Virus record (IMG/VR): IMGVR_UViG_3300020175_000063
Location: 1 to 21,937 of that record
Length of the DNA: 21,937 bases
Reading direction: 5' to 3' (one strand)
Source of the DNA: a virus
The notes under the pieces are model-generated. The model saw nothing but the letters and a program-made list of their open reading frames with translations. It did no database searches and had not been told where the DNA came from. The position numbers were made by a program, and so were the translations under genes. This document shows positions 14,902 to 21,262 of this stretch, one piece after another. Position 1 is the first letter of the stretch; the number at the start of each line of letters is the position of its first letter.

Positions 14902-15448
14902 ACTCTTTCCACCATTCTGGAGCCTCTCGTTTAGTCCACTTAGCGAATGATCGCTTGTCTTCCCAATAGAACTGTCTGTATGAAGTCATTGAATCACCTT
15001 CGACAATACATTGAGGATATTGTGACATTGCTGGTGTTGGTTCTGTGAACCCTTTGCTTTCTAATTTCGAAGGAGGGAGTAGTAGAAAATACTCTAACTT
15101 TCGATACGATTCATGTACACGACCATAACGATGTTCATACTCATGCGCCAACTCGAACCAAAGAGAATGTAACCAATTGTAATTATCAGCAGATTCTCTT
15201 ACCCAGATTGTAGATGGATGATTTACATGACACGCTTTGTACAAGGTGTGATTCATAACACTATCTGGATGAAAATACCTCTGGACTTTTCGACCACTTG
15301 TTGATCGACCGTACCAAAAGTCACCATCTACTACTCGATGAGTAGTGGACAGAAGCTGGGCATATTCGACCGTCATTTTACACACATGAGCATCACAGTG
15401 ATCTTTTGCGCAAAGAAAAGGGTCTTTGTTTAGATAAAATATATTCAT
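14846..15448 (-). CDS. Conserved phage protein, possible pyrimidine-dimer glycosylase relative
   Basis: This 200-aa protein opens MNIFYLNKDPFLCAKDHCDA, then HVCKMTVEYAQLLSTTHRV at about residues 21-39, NHTLYKACHVNHPSTIWVRE at about 66-85, and NYNWLHSLWFELAHEYEHRYG. The pattern is common in phage genomes, and such proteins are sometimes annotated near the pyrimidine dimer DNA glycosylase (DenV-like) group because of the His/Lys-rich N-terminus. I cannot confirm a catalytic residue, so the function stays open. His and Trp are unusually frequent. It lies 3 nt after the 46-aa gene, in a tightly packed operon with thyX, and its 3' end overlaps the 45-aa gene in another frame. Confidence 0.72.
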   Translation of the reverse strand: MNIFYLNKDPFLCAKDHCDAHVCKMTVEYAQLLSTTHRVVDGDFWYGRSTSGRKVQRYFHPDSVMNHTLYKACHVNHPSTIWVRESADNYNWLHSLWFELAHEYEHRYGRVHESYRKLEYFLLLPPSKLESKGFTEPTPAMSQYPQCIVEGDSMTSYRQFYWEDKRSFAKWTKREAPEWWKEYERKGKQTETNFSGPENV

Positions 15449-15451
15449 TTT

Positions 15452-15592
15452 TTACCCCATATTTTTTATAGCAATCTTGTACACCTCACCAAGAATAGCC
15501 TTCTCATGATGTGAAAGACTATTATACAACTTTTTATCTTTACGTGCAAGCTTTTTTATTTTGCGCATCATTTTTGCTTTCTTTGCGTTCAT
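15452..15592 (-). CDS. Small basic protein (46 aa), unknown
   Basis: The ATG at 15592-15590 overlaps the TGA of the upstream gene (ATGA) and the TAA at 15454-15452 lies 3 nt before the next ATG, so the frame fits exactly between two real genes. The product starts MNAKKAKMMRKIKKLARKD, continues YNSLSHHEKAILGEVY and ends NMG. It is very basic in its first half and helical overall; nucleic-acid binding is a fair guess but nothing more. The ATGA coupling is the same as at several other junctions in this block, which is the main evidence that it is translated. Confidence 0.7.
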   Translation of the reverse strand: MNAKKAKMMRKIKKLARKDKKLYNSLSHHEKAILGEVYKIAIKNMG

Positions 15593-15861
15593 ATGATAAT
15601 ACCACTCGTAGACTTTCGATATTCACGTTCAACTTCGGTTGCGGTCTTAATTACAAACGCAACCGTTCCCTTATTGAATCTGACTTCGTCGGGTTCCTGT
15701 ATCCCAGTCATGCATACAGCAGGGATAAACGCAACGCCGCTTTCAGTTTGAGTCAGAAGTCGAGGATCAGCAATCACGTATTGTTCAGATGTTTCTTCAA
15801 CAAACTTGCCTACAAACTCACCGGTCAGTGTCACGATCGACACAATATCATTTTTATTCAT
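15589..15861 (-). CDS. Small conserved phage protein, possible Sm-like beta barrel
   Basis: This 90-aa protein begins MNKNDIVSIVTLTGEFVGKF, followed by YVIADPRLLTQTESGVAFIP and a second half with KGTVAFVIKTATEVEREY, ending in SGIII. The alternation of short strands with a T-G-E-x-x-G-K turn early in the chain is reminiscent of Sm-like (Hfq-type) barrels, and similar small proteins occur in marine T4-like phages. No catalytic motif is visible. Its ATG overlaps the TGA of thyX (ATGA) and its TGA overlaps the ATG of the 46-aa gene, so it is coupled on both sides. The Sm-like idea is a fold guess from strand pattern. Confidence 0.7.
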   Translation of the reverse strand: MNKNDIVSIVTLTGEFVGKFVEETSEQYVIADPRLLTQTESGVAFIPAVCMTGIQEPDEVRFNKGTVAFVIKTATEVEREYRKSTSGIII

Positions 15862-16526
15862 TTAACTTCTCCATCAATTGCTTTGGTGATATCAGGGAAA
15901 TGCTGTTTGATAATCTCCCAACATTGTTCTGCTACTTCCATATGTTCTTTCTGTGTCCCATTACTTCTTCGAAGATCACAGTAATGCAACCAAGATCGAA
16001 GTGTGCCAGACATGTACAGAGTAGTCTGAGTGTTTCCTTCGGGCAACACTGCTCGGGCTTGTTCTTTCGCAATACCATTTTCAAGTGCCCACTTATATAC
16101 CTCTTTGCTCTTGTTGATAACTTCACGTTGTTTCATGCTCCAGTTTTCAACTAACCGATCATCATCATTCGCGATCTCGATTGAGTTCTGCCTGTTCTTA
16201 GGGTCTTGTAATCTTGCCTCTCTTGGAACAAAATCTTCACTCACAGCATAACGCTGACTAAATTCTTGGAACGAGAACGACCGATGTCTTATGATCTGTC
16301 GTGAGATATCACGGGTTGTTTGAATCTCTAAGGTCATTGATACCATTTCAAATGGAGACCAATGATTCTCTCGAATAAGATACTTCAGAAGTTTCGCCGA
16401 AGTAACCGCATTGTTTTGATTGCCTGGGTTACTCACCCTTGCAGAATACGCAATCAAATCGTTTGCGGTATTACATCCAGTTGATGCTGACGGTTTTGTC
16501 AATCCTACCAATGACACTTTGCTCAT
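15858..16526 (-). CDS. thyX: Flavin-dependent thymidylate synthase ThyX
   Basis: ThyX makes dTMP from dUMP using methylene-tetrahydrofolate, FAD and NADPH, supplying thymidine for phage DNA. The signature R-H-R-x7-S is present as RHRSFSFQEFSQRY at residues 80-93; the usual Asn in the middle is Gln here. HWSPFEM at 55-61 and the C-terminal QTTLYMSGTLRSWLHYCDLR are also family features. The start is taken at ATG 16526, which has AAAAGGC 6 nt upstream and gives 222 residues, a normal length; an in-frame TTG at 16550 would add eight residues but lies inside the upstream gene and has no ribosome site. The stop overlaps the next ATG. Confidence 0.95.
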   Translation of the reverse strand: MSKVSLVGLTKPSASTGCNTANDLIAYSARVSNPGNQNNAVTSAKLLKYLIRENHWSPFEMVSMTLEIQTTRDISRQIIRHRSFSFQEFSQRYAVSEDFVPREARLQDPKNRQNSIEIANDDDRLVENWSMKQREVINKSKEVYKWALENGIAKEQARAVLPEGNTQTTLYMSGTLRSWLHYCDLRRSNGTQKEHMEVAEQCWEIIKQHFPDITKAIDGEVK

Positions 16527-16537
16527 TTTCACGCCTT

Positions 16538-16768
16538 TTATTGTACCCAAGTAACACTATACTTAGGTGGTTTATTATCACAGGTATAATTATTCTCTTC
16601 GATAAAGTTAATCACGTCAACACACTTACCGGATGAAGTACTTATAAGAACTTCTGGCCGATTAAGAGCATCAACAAGCACCAAGACCAAGCCAAGGTAC
16701 ATAAGCACTCCAACAGCAAGGGCAACAAATACCTCTCTCGGGTTACCATAACGTTTTTCATTTTCCAT
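16538..16768 (-). CDS. Small single-pass membrane protein, unknown
   Basis: This 76-aa protein has a short polar N-terminus (MENEKRYGNPREV), one hydrophobic membrane helix (VFVALAVGVLMYLGLVLVLV) and a C-terminal domain with two cysteines (GKCVDVINF and NYTCDNKPPKYSVTWV). The cysteines could form a disulfide if the tail faces the periplasm. Small proteins of this plan with an S-T-S-x-G-x-C and T-C-x-N-x-P pattern are familiar from marine T4-like phages, function unknown. The ATG at 16768 is chosen because GAAGG lies 7-8 nt upstream; a TTG at 16774 is the alternative. It lies 11 nt before thyX. Confidence 0.72.
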   Translation of the reverse strand: MENEKRYGNPREVFVALAVGVLMYLGLVLVLVDALNRPEVLISTSSGKCVDVINFIEENNYTCDNKPPKYSVTWVQ

Positions 16769-16770
16769 AA

Positions 16771-16953
16771 TCAAACCTTCTTCAAGTATTCATCCAATTC
16801 ACTCACATTCTCTTTCGCTAAGTTTAACGCAATTTCAAGCACCGTTTCACTATTTCCTTCGGCTGCTGAAATCAACGTCTTGAGTACAGAGTTGGCGACC
16901 GCGAGATTTGATCTTGCGTCTGAGTAGGATAAAAAGTAATCATCATACACCAT
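16771..16953 (-). CDS. Small helical protein (60 aa), unknown
   Basis: The product begins MVYDDYFLSYSDARSNLAVA and is almost entirely helical (SVLKTLISAAEGN, VLEIALNLAKENVSELDEYL). There is a good ribosome site, AAGGAGA, 8 nt before the ATG, and the frame ends 2 nt before the next gene. It follows the hairpin and T-run at 16977-17040, so it may be the first gene of its own transcript or be reached by read-through. No family recognised. Confidence 0.65.
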   Translation of the reverse strand: MVYDDYFLSYSDARSNLAVANSVLKTLISAAEGNSETVLEIALNLAKENVSELDEYLKKV

Positions 16954-16976
16954 TTTATATCTCCTTCATTATCAAT

Positions 16977-17040
16977 AAAAAAATCGATGAGTCACGCCAC
17001 GTAGCAATAATTAGCAATTTTCGCAAGCGTGAACTCATCG
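16977..17040 (-). terminator. Long hairpin followed by a T run: terminator or attenuator
   Basis: CGATGAGT at 16985-16992 pairs with ACTCATCG at 17033-17040, and CACGC at 16993-16997 pairs with GCGTG at 17027-17031, with a single bulged base. The 13-bp stem closes a 29-nt loop. On the minus strand it is followed by A and then seven T (16977-16983). It lies between the 114-aa gene and the 60-aa gene, only 25-30 nt before the latter's ATG, so it may also limit rather than fully stop transcription. Confidence 0.65.
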
Positions 17041-17051
17041 TAAAACCCCTC

Positions 17052-17396
17052 TTAACGAGATACTAACCGATCAAACTCTCTTTCTGACATGACAGCATCA
17101 CCGAATGATCGTCTCTTCGCAACATACTCGGCATAAGGGCTGTATCCACCAGCACGAATTCTGCGAGACTTACCACCACCCATCAGAAAGTTTGCGTTGA
17201 GATACGCCTTCTCACCTTCGAATCGAGCAAAGTAAGGGTCTAACTCAACCAACACCCAGTCACTCATAGTCTTTTTACACGCCGTGTTCTTGCGAGTGTC
17301 GATTCGGGTAATCTCACCTTCAAGATAACCAGCAGCAGATTTCCAACCAATCGTCTCACCAACAACAGCAACATCAAATGCTTTATAGTTAATCAT
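17052..17396 (-). CDS. Small protein (114 aa), unknown, shares a motif with its neighbour
   Basis: The first 75 residues look like a small beta-rich domain (FDVAVVGETIGW, GYLEGEITRIDTRKN, DWVLVELDPYFARFE), and a Gly/Arg-rich link (GGGKSRRIRAGG) leads to a helical tail, YSPYAEYVAKRRSFGDAV. The motif Y-x-x-Y-A-E-Y-V-A-x-R-R recurs near the N-terminus of the preceding 80-aa protein. I do not recognise the family. The ATG overlaps the preceding TAA by one base (TAATG). A hairpin with a T run follows the gene. Confidence 0.65.
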   Translation of the reverse strand: MINYKAFDVAVVGETIGWKSAAGYLEGEITRIDTRKNTACKKTMSDWVLVELDPYFARFEGEKAYLNANFLMGGGKSRRIRAGGYSPYAEYVAKRRSFGDAVMSEREFDRLVSR

Positions 17397-17638
17397 TATA
17401 CAGTCCTCACAACGTAAGCGGGTTTACTAGGGTCTAATCTCAAAGAAACATCTTTCACTTCCCACGCAGCCTCAAACTCGGCAAACCCTTCTGCCATTCG
17501 AGGGTTGCACAAGGTCTCGTCTTTTCTCAATGCAGTCCACAAGGTCTCAGGCAAGACGTGGTGACGTGTTGCACGACGAGCAGCAACGTACTCGGCATAA
17601 GTCTCATAAGATGCAGCAGTCTTTGTCATTTTTTCCAT
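17396..17638 (-). CDS. Small protein (80 aa), unknown, carries the YAEYVAxRR motif
   Basis: The product starts MEKMTKTAASYETYAEYVAA, continues RRATRHHVLPETLWTALRKD, and has an acidic-hydrophobic middle (EGFAEFEAAWEVKDVSL). The segment YETYAEYVAARR matches YSPYAEYVAKRR in the next gene. The start at 17638 is weakly supported (a GAGAGAGA stretch lies 8-15 nt upstream); Met4 at 17629 is an alternative. It is the first gene after the sigma70-like promoter at 17674-17702, so it is probably expressed early. No family recognised. Confidence 0.65.
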   Translation of the reverse strand: MEKMTKTAASYETYAEYVAARRATRHHVLPETLWTALRKDETLCNPRMAEGFAEFEAAWEVKDVSLRLDPSKPAYVVRTV

Positions 17639-17673
17639 CTTTAGGTCTCTCTCTTCTCGTTGATTACATAGTA

Positions 17674-17702
17674 ATTATACAGTAGATGATGTGAAAACAC
17701 AA
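17674..17702 (-). promoter_or_regulatory. Sigma70-like promoter for the small-gene block
   Basis: The minus strand has a perfect -10 TATAAT (17674-17679), a 17-nt spacer, and TTGTGT (17697-17702) as a weak -35 with three matches to TTGACA. It lies 36 nt upstream of the 80-aa gene and just after the terminator at 17739-17774, so transcription would stop and restart here. Confidence 0.6.
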
Positions 17703-17738
17703 GCGATAAGTTACTGATTTATAAGAAGAAATATAAAG

Positions 17739-17774
17739 AAAAAAACCCCCGATAAATCAATGACTTGCGAGGGT
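17739..17774 (-). terminator. Rho-independent terminator after the ParB-like gene
   Basis: On the minus strand ACCCTCG pairs with CGGGGGT (one T-G wobble), with a second short stem AAGTC/GATTT inside, followed directly by a run of seven T (17739-17745). It ends leftward transcripts of the accessory block. A separate 7-bp hairpin, CTTGAAT/ATTCAAG, overlaps the stop codon of the upstream gene at 17833-17849. Confidence 0.75.
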
Positions 17775-17844
17775 AAAAAAGGAAGTTTTTTTATTTTTTT
17801 ACATGATATATTTTCAAGTTGTTATGATTTAACTTGAATTTTAT

Positions 17845-19071
17845 TCAAGATACATCTCCTAATGTCTCGGCCGCATCCATGTCGAACATATATTCAGATT
17901 TTCTCTGGTACAAAGTTCTGGACGTAGGATTGTATAAAACCGGTTCATTAAAACTGTGGATCGAACCGACGGCGGGTAAAAATCCATAGACCTTAATGTT
18001 AGAAATGCAACCTTTAGTAACGATATTGGCGTTTGTGATCATCTGTTCAAATTTATCAATGTTAGAGACTGCAACATTGTGATAACTCGACTCTGGATCG
18101 CCACCCGTTAGAGTACTTGTGTGGAATACAACACGAATCTCTTTTTCTGGGTTTGCGGCTGCAACGGAAAGAGCACTTGTAAACACCTTAGAAACCGTCG
18201 ATGCGGCTTTACACATGTAAATAATTTTATCACTGTCTTGCAGTTTAAAGTTACGCATATAACTTTCGATACGGAACGCAGCCTTCACATCAGAGGACCA
18301 TGAAGCAACAACAGATGTTGGGTTATAATTGTTATAAACACCATAAGCGATGTTATACCGTGGTGTGTCCGAGAACCTAGAACCAATTACACTGACTCGT
18401 TTGATCAGTGCATCGAGGTCATAAGGACTGACGCCTGCTGTGCCGTTTGAAGACTTCCAAACCTCACATTGTCGACTAAGGGCCGCTTTGACATCTTCGA
18501 CAGTGTTGGGATTTGAAGCATTAATTGGTTGTAATACCTGACCCATAACCGAAACCGCATCATCGATATCAAATTTTGATGCAGATGCTTTTGGTCTGAA
18601 TACCGCGACAAGGATAAAATTGCGGCCGACTTTACCGAAATACTCTTTGCGAGTATCACCAGTCAACCAGTGATCTGTGTTACCAACTCTTAGAACGGCC
18701 GGCGGCAAGTTTGTAAGTTTGTAGCCTTTTGCCAGACTTCGATGTACAATTTGTGCTGCCCCATCTTTCACCCGGCCACCTGTCCGATGAATCTGATTGA
18801 CTGTCTGATCAATTGGTATTAGTTCAAAGTGACTGAATTCAATTGATTGGTGAATATCAGGCCCAAAGTATGTAGGCTCTGAGTTTTTCCATATCGTTTC
18901 ATATATATTTTTTGTGATTTCAACGTGTTCTTCAGTCAGTTCTTCTCGCGTAATATCAACAATATATTTTTTAGATGATGGACTTAACTCAACCCGCCAA
19001 ATTTCTTTGGTTGTTGCCTTGACTCTGCCTTCTTGTCTCAGACTCTGATTATAGTTATTTTCAAATTTCAT
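17845..19071 (-). CDS. ParB/Srx-fold-like phage protein, function unknown
   Basis: In this 408-aa protein, residues 81-160 fit the ParB N-terminal (ParB/sulfiredoxin) layout: HFELIPIDQTVNQIHRTGG as the first strand and helix, then LAKGYKLTNLPPAVLRVG, and WLTGDTRKEYFGKVG with NFILVAVF, where the G-D-T-R-K stands for the usual G-x-x-R box. No helix-turn-helix DNA-binding part follows that I can recognise; the C-terminal half (about 200-400) is mixed alpha/beta with no known motif. Such domains in phages have been linked to nuclease, nucleotide-binding or DNA-modification roles, none of which can be chosen here. It has a GAGGAAA ribosome site 6 nt before the ATG and is the last gene before a terminator. 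Confidence 0.7.
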   Translation of the reverse strand: MKFENNYNQSLRQEGRVKATTKEIWRVELSPSSKKYIVDITREELTEEHVEITKNIYETIWKNSEPTYFGPDIHQSIEFSHFELIPIDQTVNQIHRTGGRVKDGAAQIVHRSLAKGYKLTNLPPAVLRVGNTDHWLTGDTRKEYFGKVGRNFILVAVFRPKASASKFDIDDAVSVMGQVLQPINASNPNTVEDVKAALSRQCEVWKSSNGTAGVSPYDLDALIKRVSVIGSRFSDTPRYNIAYGVYNNYNPTSVVASWSSDVKAAFRIESYMRNFKLQDSDKIIYMCKAASTVSKVFTSALSVAAANPEKEIRVVFHTSTLTGGDPESSYHNVAVSNIDKFEQMITNANIVTKGCISNIKVYGFLPAVGSIHSFNEPVLYNPTSRTLYQRKSEYMFDMDAAETLGDVS

Positions 19072-19098
19072 ATTATTTTCCTCGATTTAGTCGTAGGT

Positions 19099-19599
19099 TT
19101 AAGTTGTAAGACTGTCTTTAGGATCAGTCTTGTATAGACGAGATGTTGGTTGAACATCTAACATAAGTTTCATTGTTCTCTTATGCGGTCTGTTCTTCCA
19201 TCCGTACCACTTGGATGGTTTTCCCACTTCGTAAGGTGGATCACAGTCGATTTTGTCGTACTGTGCCGCCGTTACATCAATGATTGCCTCGTCATCTTGC
19301 AACCACCAGTGAGTATTCCCAAGGGAATCTTTGCCACTAAAAGGCTTTAGTATATCACAATTAAAAAAGAAATACAAGGCCTGTGTAGAATGATAACAAT
19401 GACCAAACAATGGGTTTGTCTTGTTAGCTTCTTTATATATGCTGGAAAGATATTTAACATTTAGTTTATCACGTATCATTTGTGACAACAATCTAATATT
19501 TTCTGGCGAATATTCGTAGGGTTCATATTCTAAATTTTGGGTCTCAAATATGACCCAATCGTTTTTACTCTTTTTATATCTGTGTCGTTCAAGTATCAT
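19099..19599 (-). CDS. Predicted Cys-His-Asp hydrolase-like phage protein
   Basis: This 166-aa protein carries GHCYHSTQALYFFF with Cys68, THWWLQD with His97, and IIDVTAAQYD with Asp108. The order Cys, His, Asp with the sequence contexts G-H-C, H-W and I-x-D-x-T-A is that of a papain-like or transglutaminase-like hydrolase group I have seen in phages and bacteria, where these three would be the catalytic triad. The substrate cannot be inferred; peptide or amide bonds would be typical. A basic N-terminus and a basic region at about 130-142 flank the core. There is no clear ribosome site; the gene lies 10 nt after the endonuclease-like gene, so it may be translated by re-initiation. Confidence 0.65.
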   Translation of the reverse strand: MILERHRYKKSKNDWVIFETQNLEYEPYEYSPENIRLLSQMIRDKLNVKYLSSIYKEANKTNPLFGHCYHSTQALYFFFNCDILKPFSGKDSLGNTHWWLQDDEAIIDVTAAQYDKIDCDPPYEVGKPSKWYGWKNRPHKRTMKLMLDVQPTSRLYKTDPKDSLTT

Positions 19600-19609
19600 A
19601 ATACCACAA

Positions 19610-20188
19610 TTATCTTATAATGTCAAACGTTTTTGTTTCTTTTTTGATATTCTTCTTAGCATAATATGCACGTGAATATTCACGTTTCTTTTCAGGATTC
19701 TTAGCATAATATTCACGGGCCCGTTCAAGGACCCGTTCACGATTCTTAGCATAATATTCACGGTCCCGTTCATGGGTCCGTTCAAGATTCTTAGCATAAT
19801 ATTCACGTTCCCGTTCACGGGTCCGTTCACGATTCTTTTCACGCCATTCACGTGCATATTCAGGATGAAACGATACTCCCCCTTTCCAATTCCAATGATC
19901 TTCACCATACATAGGAGGTGGTGGAAATGCTACTGTGACATTATAGTATTTGTCCCAGCATTTTTCCTTACGATTGTCAAGCAATTTGTTTTCTAATTCA
20001 ATCATCTCTTGTTCGGTACCCATTGCGAGTATTCTTCTACGCATATAGGAAGGAATAGAGGTTTTGGTGAATGATTCCATTACATTAGACGAATGAGTGT
20101 ATGAATCATCTGGGGTTCCTTTGTGGTATCCCAGATAGAACATACGGTTTTTAGTATCAAACCATAGGTAGACGAATGCTTCTTTCAT
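19610..20188 (-). CDS. GIY-YIG-like homing endonuclease with a 15-residue repeat tail
   Basis: This 192-aa protein starts with FVYLWFDTKNRMFYLGYHKG (residues 5-24), a degenerate GIY-YIG pair in which Y-L-W and Y-L-G stand for the two motif halves, followed by DDSYTHSS. A helix with Arg50-52 and Glu63-66 (EMIELENKLL) fits the catalytic Arg and Glu of the family. HWNWKGG (98-104) resembles the DNA-contact motif found in phage HNH and GIY-YIG homing enzymes. Residues 113-180 are five 15-aa units built on REYYAKN, very basic and helical, likely DNA-binding. Homing endonucleases of this kind spread themselves into related phages by cutting a specific site. AAGGAGA precedes the start. Confidence 0.7.
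   Translation of the reverse strand: MKEAFVYLWFDTKNRMFYLGYHKGTPDDSYTHSSNVMESFTKTSIPSYMRRRILAMGTEQEMIELENKLLDNRKEKCWDKYYNVTVAFPPPPMYGEDHWNWKGGVSFHPEYAREWREKNRERTREREREYYAKNLERTHERDREYYAKNRERVLERAREYYAKNPEKKREYSRAYYAKKNIKKETKTFDIIR
19649..19852. repeat. 45-bp tandem coding repeat (four clear units, one degenerate)
   Basis: The plus-strand word TTAGCATAAT begins at 19656, 19701, 19746 and 19791, an exact 45-bp period; a degenerate unit follows at about 19836. The period is a multiple of three and keeps the endonuclease frame, giving the 15-aa REYYAKN units. A second frame on the same strand also stays open over the repeat, as expected for a 45-bp period. Units are adjacent with no spacers. Confidence 0.9.
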
Positions 20189-20205
20189 AATATATCTCCT
20201 TATAA

Positions 20206-20625
20206 CTATTTTTCTGCTTTCTTTTGATATTCATCTTCAGACCCTGGATATTGCCACGCCCAGACAGCCACAGCAGCCATGAAACCGCCTGACCATAGAA
20301 CGGCAACGAGATTATAAGTGGTGAACCACAGAAAAGCGATCGAGGATGACATAACCACTATCATCGCGTACTTCATTCGTTGAGGGAAGATTCTCTTCTC
20401 AATCCAGTTCGTCAGAAAGGGCCCGAAGTGTTTGTGATTGTACAGGTAGTCGTGCATACGCTGAGAGGATTTAGAGAAACAATACGCAGAGAACACTAGG
20501 AAAATAGAGAACGGTATGCCAGGGGTGATGAACCCGATGTAAGCGAGACCGAGCGAGATCATCCCAGTCGAATACCACAACGCTTTTTTAATACGGGAAC
20601 TGGCGCTTTTTGAACTGGTTGACAT
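20206..20625 (-). CDS. DUF454 (YbaN-like) inner-membrane protein
   Basis: This 139-aa protein fits the DUF454/YbaN family: LGLAYIGFITPGIPFSIFLV (25-44), AYCFSKSSQRMHDYL, then NHKHFGPFLTNWIEKR and a closing membrane part. Membrane segments lie at about 16-50 (one or two helices), 86-101 and 105-124; the ends are polar. The function of the family is unknown. The start at 20625 lies 38 nt inside the bilin reductase gene, and there is no other Met before the first membrane segment, so it is co-transcribed and probably coupled with the heme oxygenase and bilin reductase genes. Whether it handles heme, bilin or something unrelated cannot be read from sequence. Confidence 0.82.
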   Translation of the reverse strand: MSTSSKSASSRIKKALWYSTGMISLGLAYIGFITPGIPFSIFLVFSAYCFSKSSQRMHDYLYNHKHFGPFLTNWIEKRIFPQRMKYAMIVVMSSSIAFLWFTTYNLVAVLWSGGFMAAVAVWAWQYPGSEDEYQKKAEK

Positions 20626-21262
20626 AATCTTCCTCTAACCCTAGTGAAACCATAACGTTTTTCGAGTTGGTATTTTCTAATTGATTCTTACAGTACTTAG
20701 CACGATTGTGGCTATAATCTACAATTCGCGCATGGTCTGATTGGAGTGGCGTCTTGTCTTCCAGTTCTTTGAACCATGCATGAAGATTTTCTTTGCCCAT
20801 ATGTACAAGATTTTTAATCTCGGTCACATCATCTGTTGCTCCTGCAACAACCATATGATCAGAGAATATTTCCTTTGCCCATGGCGGTAGATCTCTGGTG
20901 CGCTTCGGGATGAACGGTGCGACATTGGCTTTGAAGTCTTCACTCGCCTTAGAATAATTACCAGAGGTTGTGGGTGACATGTCATGAAAACATCCAGTCA
21001 CTTTGCGAGCGCCGCATATTACATCAAAACCATAGATAGGCATCGGATATTCACTCTTAGAGTAACACGCCACATGCATCATCCACATCTTCTTACTTTC
21101 TCTCATATCAATGATGGATATGTGTGCCAGATCAGTCTTCTCGGAAGCGTAGTAGTAGTTAGTATGTTGATCGACGACCTCAACGCTAGGCGACCCACAG
21201 TATCCACTCATTGTGGTTTTCAGATACTCACTGAAATCGATGAACTCATTCCACGCTTGCAT
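20588..21262 (-). CDS. pcyX: Ferredoxin-dependent bilin reductase (PcyX-like)
   Basis: This 224-aa protein belongs to the ferredoxin-dependent bilin reductases (PcyA/PebA/PebS/PcyX), which reduce biliverdin IX-alpha to coloured bilins. Visible features are the central MPIYGFDVICGARKVTGCFH (74-93) with Asp94 in FHDMSP where the family has its catalytic Asp, LPPWAKEIFSDH at 125-136, and the C-terminal RAKYCKNQLENTNSK, matching the family's Y-C-x-x-Q-x-x-N. It is a little shorter than cyanobacterial PcyA (about 240 aa). PcyX is the class reported with a heme oxygenase in uncultured oceanic phages, making phycoerythrobilin; I prefer it because of gene context, not a phylogeny. The start overlaps the heme oxygenase gene by 17 nt, so the two are coupled. 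Confidence 0.88.
   Translation of the reverse strand: MQAWNEFIDFSEYLKTTMSGYCGSPSVEVVDQHTNYYYASEKTDLAHISIIDMRESKKMWMMHVACYSKSEYPMPIYGFDVICGARKVTGCFHDMSPTTSGNYSKASEDFKANVAPFIPKRTRDLPPWAKEIFSDHMVVAGATDDVTEIKNLVHMGKENLHAWFKELEDKTPLQSDHARIVDYSHNRAKYCKNQLENTNSKNVMVSLGLEEDYVNQFKKRQFPY

Noticed and set aside
15511-16154. Plus-strand open frames of 121 and 157 aa opposite thyX and its neighbour
   Set aside because: The minus-strand genes there are coupled by ATGA overlaps and include unmistakable ThyX motifs; the plus frames have no support.
16527-16550. Upstream TTG start for ThyX adding eight residues
   Set aside because: It overlaps the end of the preceding gene and has no ribosome site, while ATG 16526 has AAAAGGC at good spacing and begins at the usual ThyX N-terminus.
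19649-19852. Regular 45-bp repeats that could suggest a CRISPR array
   Set aside because: Units are adjacent with no unique spacers, keep an open reading frame and encode a 15-aa basic repeat; there are no cas genes nearby.
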